Positions 24,471 to 33,214 of a stretch of DNA of 64,000 nucleotides are shown here, piece by piece. A program made the translations under genes and the position numbers. The notes below the pieces were generated by a model. The model ran no database searches, was not told the origin of the DNA, and saw only the letters and a list, made by a program, of their open reading frames with translations. Source of the stretch: Paenibacillus selenitireducens (lineage in GTDB: Bacteria > Bacillota > Bacilli > Paenibacillales > Paenibacillaceae). Location of the stretch: the NCBI RefSeq assembly GCF_002021565.1, contig NZ_MSZX01000004.1, positions 434,027 through 498,026 on the forward strand. Direction: 5' to 3'. Within the stretch, counting starts at the first letter, position 1. Each line of letters begins with the position of its first letter.

Positions 24471-24496
24471 GTCTTATTTGGAAGCGAGAGAAGGAG

Positions 24497-25243
24497 ATGG
24501 TTATTTTCAACAGAGTCAGAATGTGGTATCAGAAAGAGATTGAACAGCTTAAGCCTTTGGTGCGTGATGTATACAAAAAAATTCATAGGTATCAGCTTGA
24601 ACGGACGTCGCTGTTTGAATTGCAGATGCGCGAAGCAATTACTCAGACGACGCTGGTATTGGAAGTTTTTATCGAGCATATTCCTGCGTATAAAAGTAGC
24701 TATATTAAAGTTCTTGGCAGGCAGGAGCAACTCACGTCATCCGAATTGATTATGTGCTTTGACCGGGCGATGTACGAACTGCATTTGTATGCAACGTTAG
24801 GCAAAACAATCGGGAAATACGCCAATGAAGCGCCTTGGAGCAAGGAGCTTCGCGCACTCTTGAATGAGCGACAAGAGATTGAATCGGCAGATAACAGTGT
24901 CTCTGTAGAAGAATTATTTCTTGCGAGCGGAAAAGTTGCCTGTTCCGGTCATGCCGAAGGTACAGCCGTAGTCATATTGAGCATGGATGAGCTTGGGAAG
25001 ATAAAGCAAGGTGACATTCTAGTAACGACGATGACGACTCCTGAATTCATCGAGGTTGCTCCGCTTATAGCAGGACTTGTCACGGATCGGGGCGGCATCG
25101 TTTGCCATGCTGCTATTTTGGCGAGGGAGTTTAACATCCCGTGTATTGTCGGCTGCGGAAATGCTACGAAAGTTATTACAAGCAGTCATAAAATTCGTAT
25201 AGATGCGATCTCTGGCATCGTTATGGGATGTGATAATGAATGA
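24497..25243 (+). CDS. PEP-utilising phosphotransferase, phosphohistidine (mobile) domain protein
   Basis: About 248 codons. Start uncertain: AAGGAG (24491-24496) touches ATG 24497; ATT 24503 is better spaced; ATG 24521 is also possible. Residues 1-130 are a helical region of unknown function. Residues 140-245 match the PEP-utiliser mobile domain, with TDRGGIVCHAAILAREFNIP holding the phosphorylatable His (C-H-A-A). In rifampicin phosphotransferase and PEP synthase this domain comes after the ATP-grasp domain and on the same chain. Here it is separate and comes first, overlapping the ATP-grasp gene by ATGA. The pair could inactivate a drug or modify another acceptor. Confidence 0.75.
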   Translation: MVIFNRVRMWYQKEIEQLKPLVRDVYKKIHRYQLERTSLFELQMREAITQTTLVLEVFIEHIPAYKSSYIKVLGRQEQLTSSELIMCFDRAMYELHLYATLGKTIGKYANEAPWSKELRALLNERQEIESADNSVSVEELFLASGKVACSGHAEGTAVVILSMDELGKIKQGDILVTTMTTPEFIEVAPLIAGLVTDRGGIVCHAAILAREFNIPCIVGCGNATKVITSSHKIRIDAISGIVMGCDNE

Positions 25244-26088
25244 AACTGATACATTTATATGAGGCGACCGAGGTTGATTTATACGGGCGTAAAGCGGTGA
25301 ATTTGGGTGAGGCGCTTCAAAACCGTTTGCCGGTGCCAACAGGGTATGCGCTGTCGGCTTCAGCCGTTCAGCAATTTGTGAGGGGAGAGCTGAATTTGGA
25401 GAGCGAAATCCGGACTACGCTAGACTCCTTAGGTGCCGTTTCCGTCAGATCGTCTGCTAGTCGAGAAGATGGTGGACTATCCAGCTATGCTGGATTGTTT
25501 CATTCCTGCTTGAACGTTGTGACCGCCGAAGGAATTGAGCGAGCGATTCGGTACATTTGGGAGTCGGCGCAATCGAATCGTTTGCGTAGCTATATGAGGC
25601 GAGCAGAGGGAGCGACTGCGGTAGATGAAGACGAGACTGGGACTGCTGTACAAGTAGCGCTCATCATACAACGAATGATCGCTTCCGACGTGTCGGGAAT
25701 AATGTTTACACGCAATCCTGTTACGAATGCGGATGAACGAGTAATAGAGGCAACCTGGGGACTTGGCGAAGCGGTTGCTTCTGGATATGTAACGCCGGAT
25801 TACTTCAGAATGAACCGGAATGGGGAAATTACGGAAGCGACGGCTAGCATGAAGGAGATTGCGGTTCGAGTCGGCCTGTGCGAAGGTACGATTCAACATA
25901 AGTTGGCCGACAATGCCGCGCACTCGCTATGCCTGACCGCCAAGCAATGCAGCGAGTTGAACCGTCTGGCTGCAAAGTGCGAGCATACTTTTGGTCCGGA
26001 CATCGATATTGAATGGGCCTTCGCAGACGGTGAGCTTTGGCTGCTCCAATGTCGGCGCATAACCGGACTGAAGCTCTCGTCAGACTGA
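25240..26088 (+). CDS. PEP/pyruvate-binding ATP-grasp domain protein
   Basis: 282 codons; ATG 25240 overlaps the previous stop (ATGA), so translation is coupled. This is the PPDK N-terminal nucleotide-binding domain (PF01326): KAVNLGEALQNRLPVPTGYA at the start, AVSVRSSASREDGGLSSYAG as the glycine-rich ATP loop, MIASDVSGIMFTRNPVT and IEATWGLGEAVASGYVTPD in the centre, and DIDIEWAFADGELWLLQCRRI with the metal-binding Glu at the end. It is a full-length single domain, ending where the mobile domain would normally begin. It should phosphorylate the His of its partner using ATP; the acceptor is not known. Confidence 0.85.
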   Translation: MKLIHLYEATEVDLYGRKAVNLGEALQNRLPVPTGYALSASAVQQFVRGELNLESEIRTTLDSLGAVSVRSSASREDGGLSSYAGLFHSCLNVVTAEGIERAIRYIWESAQSNRLRSYMRRAEGATAVDEDETGTAVQVALIIQRMIASDVSGIMFTRNPVTNADERVIEATWGLGEAVASGYVTPDYFRMNRNGEITEATASMKEIAVRVGLCEGTIQHKLADNAAHSLCLTAKQCSELNRLAAKCEHTFGPDIDIEWAFADGELWLLQCRRITGLKLSSD

Positions 26089-26213
26089 TGAAGCGTTTTG
26101 TGCTTAAGGTTAGGTGCATTAACTATGGCTGCTTGATTATGAGCATATTTTGCAAGATAGATAGTTGTCCAAGAAAAATAGGTATATATATTTTTTACCT
26201 GATGCTAAACGGT

Positions 26214-26250
26214 GTGCCAGTGAAGCCATTTCACTGGCACTTTTTTCTTT
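26214..26250 (+). terminator. Strong Rho-independent terminator
   Basis: GTGCCAGTGAA-GCCA-TTCACTGGCAC with T6CT3 ends the phosphotransferase operon. Confidence 0.9.
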
Positions 26251-26279
26251 AATCATCGTCGGTGAGATCATTCGACGAT

Positions 26280-26308
26280 TAAGCTAAGTGGCAGTTTACT
26301 TTAATGAA
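26280..26308 (+). repeat. attC-like repeat, half
   Basis: TTAAGCTAAGTGGCAGTTTACTTTAA; core diverged, flanks TTAAGCTAA/TTTACTTTAA still similar. Confidence 0.55.
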
Positions 26309-26335
26309 TCCAGCCTGGCAGTCAGTGGGTAAAAA

Positions 26336-26365
26336 TTGACACACATATTAATAATTGCTAATATG
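26336..26365 (+). promoter_or_regulatory. Promoter and operator of the metal-resistance operon
   Basis: TTGACA (26336-26341), 17-nt spacer, TAATAT (26359-26364). The dyad CATATTA-8 nt-TAATATG (26344-26365) overlaps the -10, the place where an ArsR/SmtB repressor would bind. Confidence 0.8.
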
Positions 26366-26409
26366 ATACATATTAGTGGATTCTAATTTGATGGAAGGGA
26401 CGTGAAAAA

Positions 26410-26751
26410 ATGGGAAAAACAAGTTATGAAGTAAAAGCTAAGTTCATTCGTGGCTTTAGTGATAAGACAAGACTTCAAATACTCGAATCTATCAAAAATA
26501 AAGAAAAAACAGTATCTCAAATTGTCGATGATCTTAAAGGAAACCAGTCCAATATTTCGCAGCATTTGGCTTGCCTAAAGGGCTGCGGGATCATCATTAG
26601 CCGACAAGAAGGGAAATACATTTATTACAGCTTAAGAAATGCAGAAATTGCGCAGTTACTGGATATCATGGAGGCCGTTTTTGTTCAGGTGGAGGAAGAA
26701 GTAGCGGCCTGCGAGAGAAACGATGAATTGGATTGCTGCCCAAAACAATAA
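26410..26751 (+). CDS. ArsR/SmtB metalloregulator, CmtR-like (Cd/Pb type)
   Basis: 113 codons from ATG 26410 with GAAGGGACG upstream. FIRGFSDKTRLQILESIKNK is the first helix pair; NQSNISQHLACLKGCGIIIS is the recognition region, with two Cys (LACLKGCG) at the positions used by CmtR for Cd(II)/Pb(II). The C-terminal tail CERNDELDCCPKQ supplies more Cys. Classic CadC-type N-terminal Cys residues are absent. It should leave the dyad at 26344 when metal binds and release expression of itself and the P-type ATPase 16 nt downstream. Confidence 0.85.
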   Translation: MGKTSYEVKAKFIRGFSDKTRLQILESIKNKEKTVSQIVDDLKGNQSNISQHLACLKGCGIIISRQEGKYIYYSLRNAEIAQLLDIMEAVFVQVEEEVAACERNDELDCCPKQ

Positions 26752-26767
26752 TGGAGGGACTCCTATT

Positions 26768-29275
26768 ATGAGCGAAGATAAAGAACAAAGCGATTCGTGC
26801 TGTGCTGATCAAAGTTGTTCTTCAACCTCTGAGAAGCCCAAAGAACTGAAATTTAAGAAAAGTCTTAATCTGGTTAATGTAGCCCCTTCGGCGCCGCCAA
26901 CGGATACTTGCTGCACATCCGAAGACAGACACTCAGATAACAGTGAAACCATTCCGGATGATGCAGTGGGTCATAAAACCGAATTTATCGTTTTTGGGAT
27001 GGATTGTTCCGCCTGTACGAATACGATTGAAAAAGCAGTGAGACAAACGGAAGGCATTTCCCAGGTCCAAGTGAACTACAGCACAGGGAAAATGAAGGTT
27101 GTAGCATTAGAGGAAGCTGTATTCGAGAAGCTTCCGGCCACTGTTGAAAGGCTGGGATATACTTTAGAGAAGGTACAACAAAAAGGAAATGTGCGGACCT
27201 ACAGCATCGAAGGCATGGACTGCAGCTCTTGTGCGTTAACGATTGAAAATCATCTAAAATCTCAATCTGCTGTAAAACATGTAAGCGTCAATTTTTCTTC
27301 AGGGAAAATGACGATCGAACACGACAATACCGTTGAAGATATCATTAAAGAGGTATCTAAGGCAGGATATAAAGCCTCCCTGGTTTCACGAAACCGGTCT
27401 GGTGAAGTGAAAAAAGGCAAGTCCGGGATAAACCGCGTTGTTCTATCGGGAGTCTTATTGCTGATCGGTTTTATCGGCTCGTATACTGGTGTTTCTGAGT
27501 TCTTGGTTAATGTCATCTATGCAGCAGCCATTGTCCTTGGTGGTTACAAGCCGGCAAAAAGCGCCTTTTATGCTGTGAAAAGTCGTTCGTTGGATATGAA
27601 TGTACTGATGACAGCGGCTGTTCTTGGTGCTGCCGCGATTGGAGAATGGTTCGAGGGTGCAACAGTGGTATGGCTCTTTGCGTTAGGTAACATCCTTCAG
27701 GAAATGTCCATTGAAAAGACCCGTAACTCCATTCGAAGTCTGATTGATCTAGCCCCTCCTGAAGCATTTGTTAAAAGCGGTCAACAGCTCATCAGAAAGC
27801 CAGTCGAAGAAATTTCGGTTGGGGAAGTCATTGTCGTTAAACCGGGAGATAAAATCCCTCTTGATGGAGAAGTTATCAGCGGCGAATCCAGCGTTAATCA
27901 AGCACCGATAACGGGAGAATCCATTCCTGTAGATAAGCATCTCGGGGATTCGGTGTATGCTGGAACGATCAATGAGCATGGATCTTTGGATATTAGGGTA
28001 ACGAAGCTCGTCGAAGATACGACGATTTCCAAGATCATTCACCTTGTTGAAGAAGCACAAGAACAAAAAGCACCAACGGAAGCCTTTGTAGACAAGTTTG
28101 CTCGCGTCTATACGCCGATCGTTTTTATTCTTGCCCTATCTGTAATGCTATTCCCACCGCTCTTTATCCCCGGTACTTGGGGTGATTGGTTTTATAAAGG
28201 ATTGGAACTGCTGGTTGTAGCTTGCCCTTGTGCACTCGTTATTTCCACTCCGGTGGCAATTGTATCCGCAATCGGCAATGCAGCAAAAAATGGCGTTCTG
28301 ATCAAAGGAGGGGCCTTCCTAGAAATCGCGGGAAGGATAACAGCGATTGCTTTCGATAAGACAGGTACGTTAACTGAGGGCAAACCCAGCGTTTCTCAAG
28401 TCATTGCTACAGGAACAACAGAAGGTGAATTATTGTCCATCGCGCATACCCTAGAGGAGTATTCCACACATCCGATAGCTAAAGCTGTTGTTGGTTATGC
28501 GAAAGCTAAAGATTTTAATGCCCTCCAAGGTGAGAAGTTTAGAAACATCGTCGGTAAAGGCGTTGGGGCTGTGATTGGTGGCCAAGAATACTTTGCTGGA
28601 AATCTTAAGCTGTTTCAAGCGCTAAACTATCCGGTACGGGAACTCGAATCACAAATCGATCATCTCCAACAAGAAGGCCATACAATCGTGATTGTTGGTA
28701 CACAAGATAAAATCCTGGGCGTGATTGCTGTCGCGGACAGCGTTAGGGAGACTTCTGTTAAGGCTGTTCGCGATCTTCATAGAGTCGGGATTAGTCAAGT
28801 CGTCATGCTTACGGGTGATAACGAAGGCACAGCGAAGAAGGTCGCCGCTCAAACGGGGGTTAATCGTTATTTCGCTGAGCTATTACCTGAAAACAAGGTG
28901 AATTCAATAAAGCAACTGCAAGATGAAGGTTACCTTGTCGCAATGGTCGGCGATGGCATTAATGATGCGCCTGCTCTTGCAACGGCCAATCTAGGAGTAG
29001 CTATGGGTGGAGCTGGGACAGATACTGCCATGGAGACGGCGGACATTGTTTTAATGGCTGATAATTTAGAGAAGCTCCCTCATACGATTAAGTTAAGTCG
29101 GGCAGCAATTCGAGTTATTAAGCAGAATATATGGTTTTCACTAATTATCAAGGCAACTGCCCTGATTCTTATCTTCCCAGAACTGCTCACATTATGGATT
29201 GCGGTGATTAGTGATACGGGAGCAGCATTGATAGTTATATTGAACAGCATGAGGTTACTTAGGATAAAAAATTAA
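26768..29275 (+). CDS. cadA: Cd/Zn/Pb-exporting P1B-type ATPase with two HMA domains
   Basis: 835 codons from ATG 26768 (GGAGGG at 26752). The N-terminus is Cys-rich (SCCADQSCSS, DTCCTS), perhaps an extra metal-binding tail. Two heavy-metal-associated domains follow: GMDCSACT (about residue 80) and GMDCSSCA (about 153). Eight membrane helices include the CPC motif in VVACPCALVISTPVA. AFDKTGTLTEG is the phosphorylation site, EYSTHPIAKA the HP locus, MVGDGINDAPAL the hinge. CPC with this set is typical of CadA/ZntA pumps. It is co-transcribed with the CmtR-like sensor. Confidence 0.9.
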   Translation: MSEDKEQSDSCCADQSCSSTSEKPKELKFKKSLNLVNVAPSAPPTDTCCTSEDRHSDNSETIPDDAVGHKTEFIVFGMDCSACTNTIEKAVRQTEGISQVQVNYSTGKMKVVALEEAVFEKLPATVERLGYTLEKVQQKGNVRTYSIEGMDCSSCALTIENHLKSQSAVKHVSVNFSSGKMTIEHDNTVEDIIKEVSKAGYKASLVSRNRSGEVKKGKSGINRVVLSGVLLLIGFIGSYTGVSEFLVNVIYAAAIVLGGYKPAKSAFYAVKSRSLDMNVLMTAAVLGAAAIGEWFEGATVVWLFALGNILQEMSIEKTRNSIRSLIDLAPPEAFVKSGQQLIRKPVEEISVGEVIVVKPGDKIPLDGEVISGESSVNQAPITGESIPVDKHLGDSVYAGTINEHGSLDIRVTKLVEDTTISKIIHLVEEAQEQKAPTEAFVDKFARVYTPIVFILALSVMLFPPLFIPGTWGDWFYKGLELLVVACPCALVISTPVAIVSAIGNAAKNGVLIKGGAFLEIAGRITAIAFDKTGTLTEGKPSVSQVIATGTTEGELLSIAHTLEEYSTHPIAKAVVGYAKAKDFNALQGEKFRNIVGKGVGAVIGGQEYFAGNLKLFQALNYPVRELESQIDHLQQEGHTIVIVGTQDKILGVIAVADSVRETSVKAVRDLHRVGISQVVMLTGDNEGTAKKVAAQTGVNRYFAELLPENKVNSIKQLQDEGYLVAMVGDGINDAPALATANLGVAMGGAGTDTAMETADIVLMADNLEKLPHTIKLSRAAIRVIKQNIWFSLIIKATALILIFPELLTLWIAVISDTGAALIVILNSMRLLRIKN

Positions 29276-29286
29276 TACCACGCCAG

Positions 29287-29346
29287 TTAGGCTGTCGGGC
29301 TTTTCGGCAGCCTGCTGAATACGTCGTGATTAAGCTAACATCCTGA
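29287..29346 (+). terminator. Hairpin after cadA with eroded repeat half
   Basis: AGGCTGTCGG-GCTTTT-CGGCAGCCT (29289-29313) resembles the GGCTGCC hairpins of the repeats, and GATTAAGCTAACATCCTGAC follows at 29327. Probably a worn attC-like copy also acting as terminator. Confidence 0.5.
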
Positions 29347-29444
29347 CCAGTTCCTAACATTATGGTTTCATACGGCACATGCGTACAGACGGCTTGCTAC
29401 TGCCTGAATAGATTGTAATACCTGTAGAAAAGAGGTGATGATTG

Positions 29445-29879
29445 ATGGCTGTAAAATCCAAGATGACAAGGAACAGCGCAAAGCAATGGATAGGTCAACC
29501 CGTATATATCGAATTAAAGAACGGGCGCTCTTATGTTGGTTGGGTCACAGGTGCAGAGAGTGGGCAACTGATTTTGTCCGGACAGAGTAGCCCAAGGAAG
29601 ACAAAAATGATTTCTAACAAACGTGTACGCAAAGCTAGGGTTTCCAGTTTTATACCAGGTATGTTGGGGACAATGGTTGGGAGCGGTTCGATGTTTGGCG
29701 GTGGTTTGAATCCCGGCGCCGGGGGCATCGGTGGAGGAAGCGCAGCAGGTGGAATAGGTGGGGGCTTTGGAGGCTTAGGGAGCATCATGGGATTTATGGG
29801 AAAAGCATTCCCAATAATGAGGATGGGATATGGAATGATCAAATCCATTATGCCGCTTATGAAAATGTTTAACGGTTAA
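29445..29879 (+). CDS. Small Sm-like/SH3-type domain protein with Gly-rich tail
   Basis: 144 codons from ATG 29445 with AGAGGTGATG upstream. Residues 10-45, WIGQPVYIELKNGRSYVGWV and ESGQLILSGQ, form a small beta-barrel resembling LSM/SH3 folds. Residues 70-110 are Gly-rich (GGGLNPGAGGIGGG), and the end is hydrophobic with Met (FPIMRMGYGMIKSIMPLMKM). Similar proteins occur in spore-formers, possibly in the coat, but I cannot assign a family. No signal peptide. Confidence 0.65.
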   Translation: MAVKSKMTRNSAKQWIGQPVYIELKNGRSYVGWVTGAESGQLILSGQSSPRKTKMISNKRVRKARVSSFIPGMLGTMVGSGSMFGGGLNPGAGGIGGGSAAGGIGGGFGGLGSIMGFMGKAFPIMRMGYGMIKSIMPLMKMFNG

Positions 29880-30010
29880 GGCTTAAACCAGCTTTGCAGA
29901 CTAAGCTGTCAGCGAAGCTGGTTATCTACATAGTACTATTATGAGAGTTTTACATGCAGGATACTAATAATTGGAATCGAATTAATAATTTATCATACGA
30001 ATGGTGGTGA

Positions 30011-31027
30011 GTGCAATTGACTACTGAAATCTTTTTTTCTTCGAACAAATTGGGCGTAGTAACAAACGAGCAGTTACAGTTGATGCTTAACCGATTTAAT
30101 CTAGGAAAACTCATTTCCTCTGAAAGAACATCAAATGGTGTGGGAAACCAGACCCTGTTTGTTTTATCCTCTTCGGGAGAGTATGTGCTTAAAGGAAACC
30201 CACTCTATGAGGGACAGTTCATTGAAGAAAAATTCTATGTGGATAATCTGCTTAGACGAACAGAATTGCCTGTTCCCTCCCCATACCTAATTGATGAATC
30301 GAAAGACATATTTGATTGGTGTTATTCTATAATGCCTCGTCTTCCGGGCAGACATATTAACGAGCCAGGATTTGAAGCAGGACTTAATGTAACAGAAAAA
30401 AAACAAGTTGCTGAATTATTAGCAATTTGCTTATGCGAATTACATAGTTGGAAAGTTGACCAATATGGCGAGTTTGACACTAAAAATCAGACTATTCGTC
30501 CGTTTGAGGGTTCTTACAAAACATGGCTTTACAACAGAATTAGATATTGGTTGGAGGATGCTAAAAAATATTCAGAAATCACCTCTAGAGATACGGAATG
30601 GGTCGAAGATTTATTGGCTGCTTCGGAAGACGTATTCGATAACTTGTGCTTACCAACCTTCGTCATGGGCGATTTCAAAGCAGATAACATTCTTGTGCAA
30701 GATAAAACTAATGGTTTTCAGTTAAGTGGTATTTTTGATTTCACCACGGGTTATTTTGGTGATGGAATTGCAGACTTGCCAAGAATAGTTTCCATGTATC
30801 TAGATCATGGGGAAGAAGAACTAGCAAAGCAGTTCATCACTGTATATTTCAATTGTTCTAAAGCAAAAGAAGCCTTCCTAGAACGCTTTAGAATCCATAT
30901 GCTTCACCAACGGGTGTTAGATTGGGGATGTGCCAAAGCAATAAATAATGTCACTTGGGATAAAAACCTTCATTTTTCTCAATGGGTGGAAAGATACACA
31001 GAAGCGGCGGCATATTTGTTAAGTTGA
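30011..31027 (+). CDS. Aminoglycoside phosphotransferase family kinase
   Basis: 338 codons; GTG 30011 or TTG 30017, with GGTGGTGAG upstream. SNGVGNQTLFVLSSSGEYVLKG is the ATP lobe with the invariant Lys; ELLAICLCELHSW is the helix before the catalytic loop; FVMGDFKADNILVQ is the catalytic Brenner motif (H replaced by M, then G-D-x-x-x-x-N); GIFDFTTGYFGDGIADLPRI is the metal-binding D-x-D region. The Asp of GDFKADN is present, so it may be active, although the H-to-M change is unusual. Substrate may be an aminoglycoside or another small hydroxyl compound. Confidence 0.85.
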   Translation: MQLTTEIFFSSNKLGVVTNEQLQLMLNRFNLGKLISSERTSNGVGNQTLFVLSSSGEYVLKGNPLYEGQFIEEKFYVDNLLRRTELPVPSPYLIDESKDIFDWCYSIMPRLPGRHINEPGFEAGLNVTEKKQVAELLAICLCELHSWKVDQYGEFDTKNQTIRPFEGSYKTWLYNRIRYWLEDAKKYSEITSRDTEWVEDLLAASEDVFDNLCLPTFVMGDFKADNILVQDKTNGFQLSGIFDFTTGYFGDGIADLPRIVSMYLDHGEEELAKQFITVYFNCSKAKEAFLERFRIHMLHQRVLDWGCAKAINNVTWDKNLHFSQWVERYTEAAAYLLS

Positions 31028-31031
31028 TTTA

Positions 31032-31068
31032 TTCAGCTAACGGAATGGGCAGGAAAGTTGAATAAAAC
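31032..31068 (+). repeat. attC-like repeat, fused half
   Basis: CAGCTAACGGAATGGGCAGGAAAGTTGAATAA: a left-half start running into a right-half end, as if the hairpin was deleted. Confidence 0.65.
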
Positions 31069-31122
31069 CCCGAATAATCAACTAGTGTTATGTTCCTTAT
31101 TTGGGTCAGGAGGGGTAGAGTT

Positions 31123-31656
31123 GTGCATAGGCATGGAGAGTTAAAAAGCGTATCTCTAGGTACCCGCATAATCGCCTTTTTATGGGATTATGTTATCATT
31201 ACGAGCTACATCATCCTGCTAATCGGCGTATCCTTTCTTATACGGCCTTTGTTGATTCCACTGTTTACGATAAATCCTATTTCGGCCGAGATCACTGGGT
31301 TTCTATTCATTACTCTACCTGTATATCTTTATTTTGCCGTATGTGAGGGATCGAAATCGCACGCGACATGGGGGAAAAGAAAAGTGGGGATTGTGGTGAC
31401 TGGGATTTATGGTCAATCCATCGGACTAGGCTCCTCGCTTTTTCGTTCTGCCCTTAAATTCATCCCTTGGGAACTAGCCCATTTCACCATTTGGCACATG
31501 GTCATTCCTTCTGATTACCCCAATTCATTCATTTATTCATTATTGGCGACGGTCTACGGTCTGGCACTTATCTACTTGATAAGTCCATTATGGAGCAAAA
31601 ATAAACAAACTGTATATGACCTTATTGCGGGCACCGTTATAAGATACAAAAATTAA
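31123..31656 (+). CDS. RDD family membrane protein
   Basis: 177 codons from GTG 31123 with GGAGGGG at 31107-31113 (an ATG at 31090 lies before that site). VSLGTRIIAFLWDYVIITSY is helix 1, carrying the R and D of the RDD signature. About three more membrane segments follow (ITGFLFITLPVYLYFAV, FRSALKFIPWELAHFTIW, SLLATVYGLALIYLISPLW), ending NKQTVYDLIAGTVI with the second conserved D. RDD proteins are probably Na+/H+ or small-molecule transporters. Confidence 0.8.
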   Translation: MHRHGELKSVSLGTRIIAFLWDYVIITSYIILLIGVSFLIRPLLIPLFTINPISAEITGFLFITLPVYLYFAVCEGSKSHATWGKRKVGIVVTGIYGQSIGLGSSLFRSALKFIPWELAHFTIWHMVIPSDYPNSFIYSLLATVYGLALIYLISPLWSKNKQTVYDLIAGTVIRYKN

Positions 31657-31689
31657 GGATTCATCTGGGGAAGAAAGCATGTTCGTTAT

Positions 31690-32150
31690 TTATCCATTAA
31701 TGATCACTCCGCCATTGATATGAATCATTTGTCCGGTAATATAAGAAGCATCTTCAGAAGCTAAAAAAACATAAGCTGGTGCGATTTCCTGAGGTTGTCC
31801 AGCACGTTTCATTGGTGTCGTCGCTCCCCATCTCGCAACTTGATCAGCAGGAAATGAAGCAGGGATGAGGGGTGTCCATATCGTTCCAGGAACGACTCCG
31901 TTAACCCGAATCCCGCTTTTTACGAGCGATTTCGAAAGGGATCGCGTAAATGCAACGATAGCGCCCTTTGTTGCAGAATAATCAATTAGCTGTTCATTAC
32001 CTTCATAAGCCGTTAGCGATGCTGCGTTTATGATCGTACTTCCTTGTTTTAAATAGGGTAAGGCAGCCTTTGCCAAATAAAAGATAGAGAAGAAATTGGT
32101 ACGGAAGGTTTTCTCCATTTGTTCCGAACTTGCAGAAGTGTTCAGTGATG
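31690..32150 (-). pseudogene. SDR oxidoreductase (YhdF-like), C-terminal two thirds
   Basis: Minus strand, homologous from about SSEQMEKTFRTNFFSIFYLA on, with NAASLTAYEGNEQLIDYSATKG (catalytic S and Y-x-x-x-K), VPGTIWTPLIPASFP and ITGQMIHINGG. The N-terminal Rossmann loop (T-G-x-x-x-G-x-G) is missing: the gene is cut at about 32130-32150, where a plus-strand HAD fragment begins. Confidence 0.75.
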
Positions 32151-32410
32151 AAACCATATTTCACGCAGAGCAGTTAGGCTATCGCAAGCCAGATCCACAA
32201 ATTTATGTTGTTGCGTTAGAGCTGTTTGGAAAAAAGCCCGATGAGACGCTCTTTATTGGTGATTCTTGGACTCACGATGTAGTTGGTCCAATGGAAGCTG
32301 AGATAGACGCTATCTGGGTTAACCCAAAGGGGCTCCCTCAGACTACAAACCATAGTCCAGTAGCAATTGTACCTGATGTTACAGAGATACGGCACTTATT
32401 ACTCAATTAA
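32129..32410 (+). pseudogene. HAD hydrolase, C-terminal half
   Basis: SDETIFHAEQLGYRKPDPQIY holds the motif III Lys (R-K-P-D-P) and LFIGDSWTHDVVGPMEA the motif IV acids (G-D-x-x-x-x-D). It ends IRHLLLN at TAA 32410. The nucleophile half (D-x-D) is absent. It meets the truncated SDR head to head. Confidence 0.75.
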
Positions 32411-32423
32411 TTGGGGGGACAAA

Positions 32424-32666
32424 ATGAGCGAATATATTCGAGAATTACGTTCATTAGTTGGAACAAGACCTTTAATTTTAACTGGTTCGGTAGTAATCAT
32501 TCAAAATGATAACGATCAAATTCTATTACAACATCGCAAAGACGGGAATTGGGGATTAAGCGATCCGACTGAATCACACGAGATACGCTTTTTTGATATG
32601 CACGATCTTCCGAGCTTGAACCCTGCAAATACTGTATACCTATCGAAGTATATTCTTAAAGTATAA
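32424..32666 (+). pseudogene. Nudix hydrolase with the Nudix box deleted in frame
   Basis: ATG 32424 with GGGGGG upstream. MSEYIRELRSLVGTRPLILT and VVIIQNDNDQILLQHRKDGN are the normal start of a Bacillus-type Nudix protein up to WGL(P). Then SDPTESHEIRFFDMHDLPSL gives the normal end. The 23-residue catalytic Nudix box and flanks (about 70 residues) are gone without breaking the frame, so a stable 80-residue product is possible but not catalytic. Confidence 0.75.
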
Positions 32667-32706
32667 TTTAACAGTTAATTTATTTTCTTATTGCGGAGGG
32701 GTTTTA

Positions 32707-33192
32707 TTGCAAACACTTTTTAGATATAACTGGATGGTAAGAGAAGACTGGTATCGTTGGTGTGAAGAGTTAAGTGAAGAAGAGCTTTTGCAAAACAGAA
32801 CGGGTGGAATGGGAAGTATATTACATACGCTTTTCCATATTGTTGATGTCGAGTGGAGCTGGATACGTCTCTTACAGGATAAAACTGACTTTCAGGAGAG
32901 TTTCGATAATTATAAAAGCTTGAACAAGGTTAGAAAATTGGACGCAGAATTTCATTTAGAAGTGGAGAACTTTGTGAACAACTGGGATGATAGTATGGAA
33001 AATCAATTATTTTACGATACCCTGCCAGATGGAAGAATTGTAACAGATACTTGGGGTGAAGTTATGCGCCATGCCATTGCTCACGAAATTCACCATATAG
33101 GACAATTATCAATTTGGGCAAGAGAATTAGGAAGAAAGCCTGTTTCTGCAAACTTTATCGGACGGGGGCTTTCCTCTCATTCGAAAAAATAA
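32707..33192 (+). CDS. DinB family protein
   Basis: 161 codons from TTG 32707, GGAGGGG upstream. A four-helix bundle with the three metal-binding His: H in GSILHTLFHIVDVEWSW (about residue 41-45) and two in MRHAIAHEIHHIGQLSIWAR. The family includes thiol-transferases such as bacillithiol-dependent enzymes; the substrate here is not known. Confidence 0.85.
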   Translation: MQTLFRYNWMVREDWYRWCEELSEEELLQNRTGGMGSILHTLFHIVDVEWSWIRLLQDKTDFQESFDNYKSLNKVRKLDAEFHLEVENFVNNWDDSMENQLFYDTLPDGRIVTDTWGEVMRHAIAHEIHHIGQLSIWARELGRKPVSANFIGRGLSSHSKK

Positions 33193-33214
33193 TTCTTATT
33201 GGAGGCCATAAGAA

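Noticed and set aside
29531-29848. Proline-rich minus-strand ORF
   Set aside because: It is the reverse reading of the Gly-rich tail of the plus-strand gene at 29445; no ribosome site.
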